Notes: generated from the letters alone by a model not told the origin. 64,000 nt of DNA from an uncultured Eubacteriales bacterium (GCA_959602365.1 CAUGSS010000002.1:1-64000), one strand, 5' to 3'. Shown: positions 1 through 8,427, counted from the first letter of the stretch. Numbers and translations are program-made.

Positions 1-327
<327 letters not shown>

Positions 328-426
328 TACGAATAGCAGGCTCAAAGGAGTTTGCGAGCGGGATACGAAGCGGAGCAAAGAGCATTGTTCAGTTTTGAGG
401 GTGCAGCGGAGGAAGAGACTGAGTAT

Positions 427-502
427 GCACCATTAGCTCAGTTGGTAGAGCACCTGACTCTTAATCAGGGTGTCCAGGGTTCGAGTCCCTGATGGTGTAC
501 CA
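427..502 (+). tRNA. tRNA-Lys (anticodon CTT)
   Basis: Complete cloverleaf: acceptor GCACCAT pairs with ATGGTGT, the D stem is GCTC/GAGC, and the anticodon loop CTCTTAA gives CTT. The T arm is GGTTCGAGTCC and CCA is encoded at 500-502. The first acceptor pair is a G-T wobble. It reads AAG lysine codons. It sits between 23S and 5S and is probably processed from the rRNA transcript. Confidence 0.96.
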
Positions 503-548
503 CGGTTATTTCACAAGGATACTTGTGTGATAATATAAAGGAAAAAAT

Positions 549-623
549 GGCCCGTTGGTCAAGTGGTTAAGACAGAGGCCTCTCACGCCTTTAACATCGG
601 TTCGAATCCGGTACGGGTCACCA
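549..623 (+). tRNA. tRNA-Glu (anticodon CTC)
   Basis: The acceptor GGCCCGT pairs with ACGGGTC, the anticodon loop CTCTCAC gives CTC, the T loop is GGTTCGAATCC, and CCA is encoded. It reads GAG, a favoured glutamate codon in GC-rich genomes. It lies 46 bases after tRNA-Lys and 77 bases before 5S. Confidence 0.95.
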
Positions 624-700
624 AATGTTTCTTGACAAGGGCATCTGAAGGTGCTACAATTTGATAGTGATTTTAGCGAGCGAAAGCTTGTTAAAATAGA

Positions 701-816
<116 letters not shown>

Positions 817-820
817 CAAA

Positions 821-853
821 GCGGTCAGAGAGATCTGGCCGCTTTTCTTTTTT
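821..853 (+). terminator. rRNA operon terminator
   Basis: GCGGTCAG and CTGGCCGC form an 8-bp stem (one G-T pair), followed by TTTTCTTTTTTC. It lies a few bases after 5S and ends the rRNA transcript. Confidence 0.85.
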
Positions 854-887
854 CAAGTCTGATTTTACAGAGAGGGGGAACCGGCCG

Positions 888-1583
888 ATGCGCTATCCCA
901 ATATCACAAGGGCGTCCTTTGTTTCCCGGGAAAACCGGTTTGTGGCCACGGTCAGGCTGCACGGGGAGGATACCAGGGTCCATGTCAAGAACACCGGCCG
1001 CTGCCGGGAACTGCTGGTGCCCGGCGCCACGGTCTATCTGGTGGACTCAGGCCGCCCTGAGCGCAAATACCGCTATGACCTGGTGGCAGTGGAGAAGGGA
1101 GCGCTGCTGGTGAACATGGACTCCCAGGCCCCCAATGCGGTTTTTGCAGAATTCCTGCGCCGGGGCGGGCTGATGGATGGCCTTACCTATATAAAGCCGG
1201 AGTTTCAATACGGAGCGTCCCGGATGGATTTCTACTTTGAGCGGGAGGGAGAGCGCCACTTGGTGGAAGTCAAAGGGGTGACCTTGGAGGAAAACGGTGT
1301 GTGCCGGTTTCCGGATGCACCTACCAGTCGGGGGAGCAGGCATCTGCGGGAGCTGATCCAGGCCCAGGAGGAAGGAATTCAGGGTTGGATCTGTTTTGTG
1401 GTGCAGATGGATCATATGAGCCGGCTGGAGCCTAATTGGCGGACCGATCCGGAATTTTCCAGGACACTTTGTCTGGCCGCTGAGGCAGGGGTGCAGGTCA
1501 GGGCGTTCGGATGTCATGTGAGGCCCCAGGGACTGGAAATTGCTTCTGAGCTGCCTGTACACCTGGATGTGCAGGAGATATGA
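888..1583 (+). CDS. sfsA: SfsA family protein (sugar fermentation stimulation protein homologue)
   Basis: 231 residues, the usual family length. Start ATG 888 is preceded by the purine-rich run AGAGGGGGAA; an upstream in-frame extension runs back through 5S rRNA and is not coding. Family features visible are the N-terminal FVSRENRF..V and NTGRCRELL segments, and VEVKGVTL followed by RFPDAPTSRG near residues 125-145. SfsA has an OB-like N-terminal region and a nuclease-like C-terminal fold. It was named from E. coli sugar-utilisation phenotypes and its biochemical role remains poorly defined. It is monocistronic here, between the rRNA operon and the amt leader. Identification is firm; function is only as good as the family name. 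Confidence 0.9.
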   Translation: MRYPNITRASFVSRENRFVATVRLHGEDTRVHVKNTGRCRELLVPGATVYLVDSGRPERKYRYDLVAVEKGALLVNMDSQAPNAVFAEFLRRGGLMDGLTYIKPEFQYGASRMDFYFEREGERHLVEVKGVTLEENGVCRFPDAPTSRGSRHLRELIQAQEEGIQGWICFVVQMDHMSRLEPNWRTDPEFSRTLCLAAEAGVQVRAFGCHVRPQGLEIASELPVHLDVQEI

Positions 1584-1656
1584 ATGTAAAAATGCACAAT
1601 GTTCCCGATAAATGTGGGATAAATTCGTGGTATGCCCCAAAAATGAAATTTGCATA

Positions 1657-1684
1657 TTGACATATTTCATTTTGGCGCTATACT
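1657..1684 (+). promoter_or_regulatory. Sigma-A promoter of amt-PII
   Basis: TTGACA at 1657-1662 and TATACT at 1679-1684 with a 16-base spacer, a near-consensus promoter. Transcription would start near 1691, giving a leader of about 150 bases with two strong hairpins before the amt start. Confidence 0.75.
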
Positions 1685-1694
1685 GCAATCATAA

Positions 1695-1746
1695 CAGCAA
1701 AGGCGCTGCAGGAGATCCCCCCTCTCCCGCGGCGCCTGTTTTGCTG
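1695..1746 (+). promoter_or_regulatory. Leader hexaloop hairpin overlapping a terminator (ANTAR-type antitermination site)
   Basis: CAGC (1695-1698), six-base loop AAAGGC (1699-1704) and GCTG (1705-1708) form a small hairpin with A at loop position 1 and G at position 4. A much stronger alternative hairpin uses AGGCGC (1701-1706) with GCGCCT (1732-1737), plus GGAGA/TCTCC inside, and is followed by GTTTTG. The two are mutually exclusive. This matches the architecture of ANTAR protein targets, and the same loop recurs before glnN and gltB. Assignment is by pattern only. Confidence 0.6.
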
Positions 1747-1775
1747 GTTGCAACTGCAAAGCGATGTTATAGTCA

Positions 1776-1817
1776 GCACAATGGCGTGCATTCCATCTGA
1801 TCAGTGGAGTGCACGCC
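1776..1817 (+). promoter_or_regulatory. Second hexaloop hairpin and 13-bp stem-loop just before the amt ribosome binding site
   Basis: GCAC, loop AATGGC and GTGC (1776-1789) again give an A1/G4 hexaloop. It competes with a 13-bp stem (1783-1795 with 1805-1817, one G-T pair) lying 9 bases before TTTTGGAGG. No clear U-run follows the large stem, so it could act on translation or transcript stability rather than termination. Confidence 0.4.
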
Positions 1818-1841
1818 AAAATGATTTTGGAGGCATTTGTT

Positions 1842-3539
1842 ATGGATATGAGCGTGTGGTACCTCTTGGGTGCTATTATCGTCTTTTTCATGCAAGGTGG
1901 CTTTGCAATGGTGGAGACCGGTTTTACCCGGGCAAAAAACGCCGGCAACATCATTATGAAGAACCTCATGGATTTCTGCATTGGAACCATTGTGTTTTTC
2001 CTGTTGGGCTATGGCCTGATGAACAGTGAAAACTATTTCTTCGGACTCATCGGGATGCCTGAATACCAGATGTTTACCGATTTTGAAACCTTTAACTGGT
2101 CCAATTTCTTCTTCCAGCTGGTGTTCTGCGCCACTGCGGCCACCATTGTGTCTGGCGCCATGGCGGAACGCACCAAGTTTATCTCCTACTGTATTTATTC
2201 TGCCGTCATTTCTGCGGTGGTCTATCCCATTGAAGCGGGCTGGGTCTGGAACAGCCAGGGCTGGCTGGCCCAGCTGGGATTCCACGACTTCGCCGGTTCC
2301 GGCGTCATCCACATGGTGGGCGGACTGACTGCGCTGATCGGCGCCATCTTCCTGGGGCCCCGCCTGGGCAAGTACTATATTGACAAGAACGGCAAGAAGC
2401 AATCCAGGGCGATCCTGGGCCATTCGGTTGCGCTGGGCGCGTTGGGTTGCTTCATCCTCTGGTTCTGCTGGTATGGCTTCAACGGCGCCGCTGCCTCTGA
2501 CGCGGATCAGCTGGCCAAGATCCTGAGCACCACCACTGTGGCCCCTGCTACCGCTACCGTGACCTGCATGATCTTCACCTGGGTCAAGAACGGAAAGCCC
2601 GATGTGTCCATGTGCCTGAACGCATCTTTGGCCGGCCTTGTGGCGGTCACCGCATCCTGTGACGTGGTGGACGGTGTCGGCGCATTCTTCATCGGCCTGG
2701 TCTCCGGCATCCTGATTGACGTGGCGGTGGAGGCGCTGGATCTGAAGTTCCATGTGGATGACCCGGTGGGCGCTGTGGGTGTGCACTTTGTCAATGGCCT
2801 CTGGGGCGCGCTGGCGGTGGGCCTGTTTGACAGGACCAATGGCCTGTTCTACGGCGGCGGCTTCCGTCAGCTGGGGATTCAGGCGCTGGGCGTGGTTGTC
2901 ATCTGTGCATTTGTACTGGTTGCCATGGTCATCGCATTTACCGTCATTAAAAAGACCGTGGGGCTGCGCTGCTCCACCGAGGATGAAATCCGCGGCCTGG
3001 ACATCGCGGAGCACGGACTGCCCTCGGCCTACGCAGACTTCACCATCAACGACAACTTGCTGGGACTGCCTGCGGATGAGCGGGTGCCCGGCGGCAACAT
3101 CCCCGTGGAGGCCGCTGTTCCTGTGACCCAGGTGGAGCAGTCCAGTCCGGTGGCCGCCTCCGATCTGGGGCCCGCCGCCTATGGCAAGTACACCAAGATC
3201 ACCATTGTGGCCAACGCCGCCCGGTTTGACGCGCTGAAGGCCGCCCTCTCCAAGATCGGTGTGGCCGGCATGACGGTCACCCAGGTCATGGGATGCGGCA
3301 CCCAGAAGGGGAAGACAGAGTACTACCGGGGTGCTCCGGTCATTATGACCCTGCTGCCCAAGGTCCAGGTGGACATCGTGGTCTCCACAGTCCCTGTGGA
3401 GCAGGTTGTGGCAGTGGCCAAGGAGGCCCTGTACACCGGGCATATGGGTGACGGCAAGATCTTTATCTACAATGTGGAGAACGTCATCCGGGTACGCACC
3501 GGCGCCGAGGGCGAGGCCGCGTTGGACAACGAAATCTGA
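1842..3539 (+). CDS. amt: Ammonium transporter with fused C-terminal PII (GlnB/GlnK) domain
   Basis: 565 residues. Start ATG 1842 is chosen because TTTTGGAGG lies 9 bases upstream; earlier in-frame ATGs lack a site. Residues about 1-410 are a standard Amt/MEP/Rh channel with about 11 membrane segments. Both pore histidines are visible (IHMVGG near 157, VHFVNG near 315). Residues about 447-560 are a complete PII domain: strand TKITIV, T-loop TEYYRGAPV, LLPKVQVDIVV, and the GHMGDGKIF and VRTGAEGEAAL segments. PII proteins normally bind Amt as separate trimers, sensing 2-oxoglutarate and ATP/ADP to close the pore. Here the regulator is covalently attached, so each channel trimer carries its own PII trimer. 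The leader suggests nitrogen-responsive antitermination. No separate glnK lies nearby. Confidence 0.95.
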   Translation: MDMSVWYLLGAIIVFFMQGGFAMVETGFTRAKNAGNIIMKNLMDFCIGTIVFFLLGYGLMNSENYFFGLIGMPEYQMFTDFETFNWSNFFFQLVFCATAATIVSGAMAERTKFISYCIYSAVISAVVYPIEAGWVWNSQGWLAQLGFHDFAGSGVIHMVGGLTALIGAIFLGPRLGKYYIDKNGKKQSRAILGHSVALGALGCFILWFCWYGFNGAAASDADQLAKILSTTTVAPATATVTCMIFTWVKNGKPDVSMCLNASLAGLVAVTASCDVVDGVGAFFIGLVSGILIDVAVEALDLKFHVDDPVGAVGVHFVNGLWGALAVGLFDRTNGLFYGGGFRQLGIQALGVVVICAFVLVAMVIAFTVIKKTVGLRCSTEDEIRGLDIAEHGLPSAYADFTINDNLLGLPADERVPGGNIPVEAAVPVTQVEQSSPVAASDLGPAAYGKYTKITIVANAARFDALKAALSKIGVAGMTVTQVMGCGTQKGKTEYYRGAPVIMTLLPKVQVDIVVSTVPVEQVVAVAKEALYTGHMGDGKIFIYNVENVIRVRTGAEGEAALDNEI

Positions 3540-3592
3540 CTTTCATTACCGACACCAGACAATTAGCTGTTTTCTTTCTCCCTTTTCCAAAT

Positions 3593-3636
3593 GCGGAGCC
3601 CCAGGGCAAGTTGTCCTGGGGCTTCGCACTGTTTTG
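3593..3636 (+). terminator. Terminator of amt-PII
   Basis: Long hairpin GCGGAGCCCCAGG.../...CCTGGGGCTTCGC (3593-3626), then ACTGTTTTG. It is about 55 bases after the amt stop. Confidence 0.8.
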
Positions 3637-3665
3637 CCCCGGAGCCGTGTTTGCAGATTGTTTAT

Positions 3666-3694
3666 TTGACACCCCGGCCTCCGTGGGGTAGGAT
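3666..3694 (+). promoter_or_regulatory. Promoter of the DUF2812-like gene
   Basis: TTGACA (3666-3671) and TAGGAT (3689-3694), 17-base spacer. It lies 23 bases before the TTG start at 3717 and just after the amt terminator. Confidence 0.55.
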
Positions 3695-3716
3695 AGTGGA
3701 GAAAGGAGAGATCACC

Positions 3717-4847
3717 TTGCGAAAATTTCTGTACTTCCTGTCGCCTGACGCGGGACACCTCCAGACCCGTTTGGAGCGTTTGGCGAACCGGGGACTGGAG
3801 CTGGAGGACACCGAGGGGCTGTTTTCCGGCACCTTCCGCGCCACGGAACGGCAGGATCTGCGCTATCTGGTATTGCCGTGCGGTGGGGCCAGGCATTTTC
3901 CCAGGGACGACGACTTTGAGCGCTATGGTTGGGCGCTGGCTGGGGGCTTCAACGGCATGGCCATCTTCAAGAGCATCCCCTGCCGGGACACCGACGAGGC
4001 GGGGCTGAAGGAGAAGCTCCGCCAGGACGGCTGCCTGCGGCCGGACCGGTGGACGCTGTCGGTGCTGCTGCTGGGGGTGCTGGCCTGGGCTGTACTGCTG
4101 TTCTGGGGGGGCGGATTCGCCCCAGAGCCCTGGTATCTCTCCTACCGCACCCTGGGCCTCTGGGCGGCCCGGGGCGTGGCTGTGGCGCTGGTGGCGGCCA
4201 ATCTGGCCACCCTGCGCAGCTATGCCTCCGCCTGGGTCCACGGCCTGACCCCCTGGGTGATGGTGGGCAGCTTTCTGCTGCTCTTCCTGGCCACCATGCT
4301 GGACGAGACGGCCCACACCCTGTATTTTGCGGGCTTTGTGGGGCTCATCGGCCTGGCCTGTGCCCTGACCCTGTGGATGCGCAGCCGGGGGCTGGGGCTG
4401 AGCCTGGCCGGAGTGTGCGCCCTGGTGCTCTGCCTGGGGCTGCTGTTTCCCAACGTGAGCCAGACCAGCTCCGGCGGCAGCGCCCTGCACAACCAGTGGG
4501 GGGATGCGCCGGTGGTCCAGCTCTCCGACTTGGGGGTGGACGATACCCTGAATGGGAGCAGTTATGAGACCGAGGGCACTGTGCTGGTGCGCAGCGTCTC
4601 CTATTGGGAGATGACGGAGAACGACTCCATCTCCAGCCAGGTCTACCGCTGCCTGACCGGCCGCCTGGCCCAGAGTGTTCTCGACCGCACGCTGAACGCG
4701 GGAAGCTGGACCGCCACGGACGATGGCTGGACCAGCCGAGAGGGGCGGGCCGTCCTGCTGCGTCAGGGGAATGACATCGCTCTGGTCACATATTCCCAGA
4801 CGCTGACCCAGGAGCAGATCACAGCCGTCCGTGAGGCGGTGTTTTAA
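3717..4847 (+). CDS. DUF2812-like membrane protein
   Basis: 376 residues from TTG 3717, supported by GGAGAG seven bases upstream. The N-terminal soluble part of about 115 residues (FLSPDAGHLQTRLERLANRG, then ...FNGMAIFKSIPCRD) resembles the DUF2812 module, whose function is unknown. It is often encoded beside PadR regulators, but none is present here. Five hydrophobic segments follow between about residues 118 and 245, then a polar C-terminal domain of about 130 residues predicted outside or inside the membrane. It has its own promoter and converges on the fumarase-beta gene with a shared terminator between. The family assignment is from memory of the sequence pattern and is moderate. Confidence 0.7.
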   Translation: MRKFLYFLSPDAGHLQTRLERLANRGLELEDTEGLFSGTFRATERQDLRYLVLPCGGARHFPRDDDFERYGWALAGGFNGMAIFKSIPCRDTDEAGLKEKLRQDGCLRPDRWTLSVLLLGVLAWAVLLFWGGGFAPEPWYLSYRTLGLWAARGVAVALVAANLATLRSYASAWVHGLTPWVMVGSFLLLFLATMLDETAHTLYFAGFVGLIGLACALTLWMRSRGLGLSLAGVCALVLCLGLLFPNVSQTSSGGSALHNQWGDAPVVQLSDLGVDDTLNGSSYETEGTVLVRSVSYWEMTENDSISSQVYRCLTGRLAQSVLDRTLNAGSWTATDDGWTSREGRAVLLRQGNDIALVTYSQTLTQEQITAVREAVF

Positions 4848-4873
4848 ATCGGCACCCCGGTGTGTCCTTGACA

Positions 4874-4912
4874 AGAAAAGGTCAGCCCCCATACAGGGGG
4901 CTGACCTTTTTT
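4874..4912. terminator. Bidirectional terminator between convergent genes
   Basis: AAAAGGTCAGCCCCC, a short loop, then GGGGGCTGACCTTTTTT. A-run and T-run flank the stem, so it works for the DUF2812-like gene (+) and the fumarase-beta gene (-). Confidence 0.92.
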
Positions 4913-4947
4913 CCTTTGTGGTGATCTGCTTGCTGGCGGACAAAGGC

Positions 4948-5502
4948 TTACCGGGCGTACGCCTGCCGCCCTGTGCGGTAGAGGTTGCCCCCTTGGCTGT
5001 CCAGAGCCACGGTCAGAGGCAGATCCCGGACGGACATCCGCTTGATGGACTCACATCCCAGGTCGTCGAAGGCAATCACCTGGGCTGTTTCAATGCATTT
5101 GGCAATCAGCGCCCCCGCGCCGCCCACGGCGGCAAAGAAACAGGCGCCATTGCGCACCAGCGCCTCCTGCACGGCGTCGCTCATCTCCCCTTTGCCGATG
5201 ATGGCGGCCAGCCCCAGGTCCAGCAGCCGTGGGGCAAAGGCATTCATCCGACTGGCGGTGGTGGGGCCGCAGGCCCCTACGGCCATGCCCTGCTGGCCCG
5301 GGGTGGGACCGGCATAGTAGATGACGGCATCCCGGATCGGGAAGGGGAGGGGTTCCTCTTGATCCAGCAGGGCAAACAGCCGCTTGTGGGCGGCATCCCG
5401 GGCGGTGTAAATGGTGCCGGAGAGCAGCACCCGGTCCCCGGCCCGCAGCTGGGGGAGGGCCGCTCTGAGTTGATCGGTGGAGAGCTGCCAGGTCTCAGGC
5501 AT
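4948..5502 (-). CDS. Fumarate hydratase / Fe-S hydro-lyase beta subunit (C-terminal domain)
   Basis: 184 residues, the length of a stand-alone beta subunit of class I fumarase or L-tartrate dehydratase. Visible family motifs: GTIYTARDAAHKRL near residues 29-42, YYAGPTP near 62, GPTTASRM near 80, GKGEMS near 103 and FDDLGCESIKR near 148. The beta subunit supplies substrate-binding residues, while the alpha subunit carries the 4Fe-4S cluster. Two-subunit enzymes need both, yet no alpha gene is seen here: the next gene upstream is divIVA-like and overlaps by 8 bases. The partner must be encoded elsewhere or be absent. The substrate (fumarate, tartrate or another) cannot be told from this subunit. 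Confidence 0.85.
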   Translation of the reverse strand: MPETWQLSTDQLRAALPQLRAGDRVLLSGTIYTARDAAHKRLFALLDQEEPLPFPIRDAVIYYAGPTPGQQGMAVGACGPTTASRMNAFAPRLLDLGLAAIIGKGEMSDAVQEALVRNGACFFAAVGGAGALIAKCIETAQVIAFDDLGCESIKRMSVRDLPLTVALDSQGGNLYRTGRQAYAR

Positions 5503-6061
5503 GGCCCTCGCCTCCCATCTGATCCTGCAGGGCGGTGAGATTGGAGAGGGAGGCCCTCAGGTCGGTGAGCTTGCAGATCACGTCGGTGATGGCGCTGTCT
5601 GCGCTGGTGCCCAGCCGGCTGTACTCCGTCATCACCCGGTCCAGCAGGGCCTGGGCTTCGCGGCGCTTGGACTCAGCCTCCTCCTCGGCCTGATGGAGCA
5701 GCTGGGCGGCCCGGGTCTGGGCGTCCAGTTCGATGCCCGCCAGACGGTCCTTCAGCTCCCGATAGGCCTCGGCCTGAGGGCGGTACCGTTCCACCTGGGC
5801 ACGCAGGGACTCCACCTCTTTTTCCAGGGGAGAAAGCGCGTCCACACGGACGGAGAGCGCATCACAGCGCCGGGACAGGGCGTCGGCCCGGGCCTTCTCG
5901 CCCTCCAGTGTGGTCAGCGCCTCCTGGGCCTGCTTCAGCTCAGCGCGCAGGGCGTTGAGCTGGGCGGCGTGTTCCCGGGCGCTCTGTTCGATATAGTCCA
6001 CCACGTCCTGGCGCTGGAAGCCGCCAAAGGCGGTGGTGCGCAGCTTCAGTGTTTCACTCAT
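5495..6061 (-). CDS. DivIVA-like coiled-coil protein
   Basis: 188 residues, start ATG 6061 preceded by GGGGGAAG. The N-terminus (LRTTAFGGFQRQDVVDYIEQ) fits the short DivIVA/GpsB lipid-binding head, where an FGGY-like turn is followed by VxxYI. Residues about 25-140 form an almost continuous charged coiled coil with heptad leucines, then a low-complexity tail. DivIVA-type proteins mark cell poles or septa. This one is shorter in its head and more Ala/Arg-rich than the division-cluster DivIVA, so a specialised paralogue is likely. It is co-transcribed with and overlaps the fumarase-beta gene, a pairing with no obvious logic. Confidence 0.7.
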   Translation of the reverse strand: MSETLKLRTTAFGGFQRQDVVDYIEQSAREHAAQLNALRAELKQAQEALTTLEGEKARADALSRRCDALSVRVDALSPLEKEVESLRAQVERYRPQAEAYRELKDRLAGIELDAQTRAAQLLHQAEEEAESKRREAQALLDRVMTEYSRLGTSADSAITDVICKLTDLRASLSNLTALQDQMGGEGHA

Positions 6062-6154
6062 GGGATACTTCCCCCGATCCTTGATTTCTCTCTATTCTAC
6101 CATACCCTTCCGCCGGAGACAAGAGCGAGCTCGCCCCGCCGGGAAACACAATGT

Positions 6155-6189
6155 GCAAGGCCCGCCTGCTCGGGGCAGGCGGGCCTTGC
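6155..6189 (-). terminator. Terminator of glnN
   Basis: Perfect 15-bp stem GCAAGGCCCGCCTGC/GCAGGCGGGCCTTGC with a five-base loop. On the minus strand it follows the glnN stop by about 50 bases; only a weak T-rich tail (ATTGTGTTTC) follows. Confidence 0.6.
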
Positions 6190-6235
6190 GTTCAGAAGAA
6201 GAGAGGGTAAAAGCGCTTTCACAGGCCGGCCGGAT

Positions 6236-8335
6236 TCAGACCTCAAACATCAGGTCGCCGTAAGTGGGCACAGGCCAGTAATCCTTATCCACCAGCAGCT
6301 CCAGCTCGTCGATGGGAGCGCGGAGGGCGGTCATGGCGGGCATCACCTTGTCGTGGAAGGCGTTGGCCATCTGGCAGCCGTCCTGGATGGCGTTGGTCTC
6401 GGCGGTCACCGCCGCCAGGGTCTCCAGGGCGTCGTTGGCCTTGACCAGCAGGTCGGAGATTTTAGCCAGCAGCTTGGTCTGGACAGACACGTCGGCGCCG
6501 GGGCATGCGGCGGAGACAGAGGTGATGGAGTTGCCCAGCTCCGTGGTGAAGCGGATGACCGCGGGGATGTAGTGCTTGGGCACCATATGCAGCATAGTCT
6601 GGGCCTCGATGTTGACCATCTTGGAGTAGCCCTCATAGAGCACCTCGGCCCGGGACTCCAGCTCCACCTTGGTGAAGATGTGGAACTTTTCAAACAGCTT
6701 GACGGCCTTCTCGGTGGTCAGGGCGGGGATTGCGGCCACCATGGAGGGAATGTTGGGCAGACCGCGGCGGGCGGCCTCCTCCACCCACTCCTCGGAATAG
6801 CCGTCGCCATTGAAGATAATGCGCTTGTGTTCGGTGATGTACTGCCGGATCAGCTGCTTGCAGGCGCTCTCGAAATCGTCAGCCTGCTCCAGAATGTCGG
6901 CAGCCTCACAGAAGGCCTCGGCCACAATGGCGTTCAACGTGGTGTTGGGGGCGGCGATGGAGTCGCTGGAGCCCACCATCCGGAATTCGAACTTGTTGCC
7001 GGTGAAGGCGAAGGGAGAGGTGCGGTTGCGGTCAGTGGCGTCCTTGGTCAGCACAGGTACAGTGGACACGCCGGAATTCAGGCTGCCCACATGGGAGCCG
7101 TCGCTGATGGTGCCGGAAATGATGCTCTGCACCATGTTGTCCAGCTGGTCTCCCAGGAAGATGGAGATGATGGCAGGGGGGGCCTCCTGGGCGCCCAGCC
7201 GGTGGTCGTTGCCCACATCGCTGGCGCTCTGGCGCAGCAGATCGGCGTGGGTGTCCACCGCTTTCAGAATACAGGCCAGCACCAGCTGGAACTGCAGGTT
7301 GTGCTCGGGATCGTCTCCGGGCTCCATCAGGTTTTCGCCCAGGTCGGTGCTGATGGACCAGTTGTTGTGCTTGCCGGAGCCGTTGACGCCGGCATAGGGC
7401 TTCTCGTGGAGCAGGCAGACCAGGCCGTGCCGGGTGGCAACCCGCTTCATGGTCTCCATAGCCAGCTGGTTCTGATCCACGGCCACATTGGCCACGGAGA
7501 AGATGGGGGCCATCTCGTGCTGAGCGGGGGCCACCTCGTTGTGCTGGGTGGTGGCGGTGATGCCCAGCTTCCACAGCTCAATGTTCAGGTCCTTCATGAA
7601 GGCGCCGACCCGCTCCCGGATGACGCCGAAGTACTGGTCGTCCAGCTCCTGCCCCTTGGGGGCGGGGGCGCCGAAGAGGGTGCGGCCGCAGTAGATCAGA
7701 TCCCGGCGCTTCAGGTATTTCTCCCGGTCTACCAGGAAGTACTCCTGCTCAGGACCCACTGAGGCCGATACCTTCTGGGCCTCGGTGTTGCCGAACAGCC
7801 GGACGATGCGGATGGCCTGCTGGCTGACGGCCTCCATGGAGCGCAGCAGCGGGGTCTTGGTGTCCAGGGCTTCACCGGTATAGGAGACAAAGATGGTGGG
7901 GATGCAGAGGATGTTGCCGCAGGCCATCTCCTTGACAAAGGCCGGGGAGGTCATGTCCCAGGCGGTGTAGCCCCGGGCGTAAGAGGTGGCCCGCAGGCCG
8001 CCGGAGGGGAAGGAGGAGGCGTCGGGCTCGCCCATGATCAGCTGCTTGCCGGTCAGCTGCAGCAGGGTCTTGCCGGCCACCGGAGCGGTGAGGAAGGAGT
8101 CGTGCTTCTCAGCGGTGGAGCCGGTCAGCGGCTGGAACCAGTGGGTATAGTGGGTGGCGCCCTTTTCCACGGCCCAGTCCTTCATGGCGTTGGCCACCAC
8201 GTCGGCGGAGGACATGCTGATCTGCCCGCCGTGAGCCATGACGTCCATGACCTCGGCATAGACCTTCTTGGGCAGCCGCTCCTTCATGACTGACTCATTG
8301 AATACGTTGGAGCCAAAAATTTCGGAGATGTTCAT
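6236..8335 (-). CDS. glnN: Glutamine synthetase, type III
   Basis: 699 residues, matching GSIII (about 700) and far longer than GSI. It makes glutamine from glutamate, ammonia and ATP as a cytoplasmic dodecamer. Recognisable features: the GSIII N-terminus, ASVGPEQEYFLVD (metal-binding glutamate) near 205, TQHNEVAPAQHEMAPIF near 280, KPYAGVNGSGKHNNWS near 325, and FRMVGSSDS near 465. The start ATG 8335 is the only sensible one. It is transcribed divergently from glnA from a clear promoter, through a leader of about 140 bases containing a terminator-like hairpin and an ANTAR-type hexaloop (8384-8427). Having GSIII and GSI side by side suggests different expression or affinity regimes. Confidence 0.97.
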   Translation of the reverse strand: MNISEIFGSNVFNESVMKERLPKKVYAEVMDVMAHGGQISMSSADVVANAMKDWAVEKGATHYTHWFQPLTGSTAEKHDSFLTAPVAGKTLLQLTGKQLIMGEPDASSFPSGGLRATSYARGYTAWDMTSPAFVKEMACGNILCIPTIFVSYTGEALDTKTPLLRSMEAVSQQAIRIVRLFGNTEAQKVSASVGPEQEYFLVDREKYLKRRDLIYCGRTLFGAPAPKGQELDDQYFGVIRERVGAFMKDLNIELWKLGITATTQHNEVAPAQHEMAPIFSVANVAVDQNQLAMETMKRVATRHGLVCLLHEKPYAGVNGSGKHNNWSISTDLGENLMEPGDDPEHNLQFQLVLACILKAVDTHADLLRQSASDVGNDHRLGAQEAPPAIISIFLGDQLDNMVQSIISGTISDGSHVGSLNSGVSTVPVLTKDATDRNRTSPFAFTGNKFEFRMVGSSDSIAAPNTTLNAIVAEAFCEAADILEQADDFESACKQLIRQYITEHKRIIFNGDGYSEEWVEEAARRGLPNIPSMVAAIPALTTEKAVKLFEKFHIFTKVELESRAEVLYEGYSKMVNIEAQTMLHMVPKHYIPAVIRFTTELGNSITSVSAACPGADVSVQTKLLAKISDLLVKANDALETLAAVTAETNAIQDGCQMANAFHDKVMPAMTALRAPIDELELLVDKDYWPVPTYGDLMFEV

Positions 8336-8383
8336 TGTGCTAACAGCCCTTTCCTAAAAGATTGCCAGTCAGGAGAAACACGG

Positions 8384-8427
8384 AAAAGGGAGACAAGGTA
8401 CCTGCATGTAAGACCCCTTTGTCTCCC
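8384..8427 (-). promoter_or_regulatory. glnN leader terminator with overlapping ANTAR-type hexaloop
   Basis: On the minus strand GGGAGACAA (8427-8419) pairs with TTGTCTCCC (8396-8388), followed by TTTT (8387-8384), a terminator-like structure inside the leader. The alternative small hairpin is AGAC, loop AAAGGG, GTCT (8424-8411). Its loop has A at 1 and G at 4, and its 5' arm is shared with the terminator. Stabilising the small hairpin would block termination about 50 bases before the glnN start. Confidence 0.65.

Noticed and set aside
1773..3443. 556-codon minus-strand frame opposite amt, and similar long frames opposite glnN, pcrA, the surface protein gene and the P-type ATPase
   Set aside because: Shadows of real genes in GC-rich DNA; composition is abnormal and the sense strand carries unmistakable family motifs.
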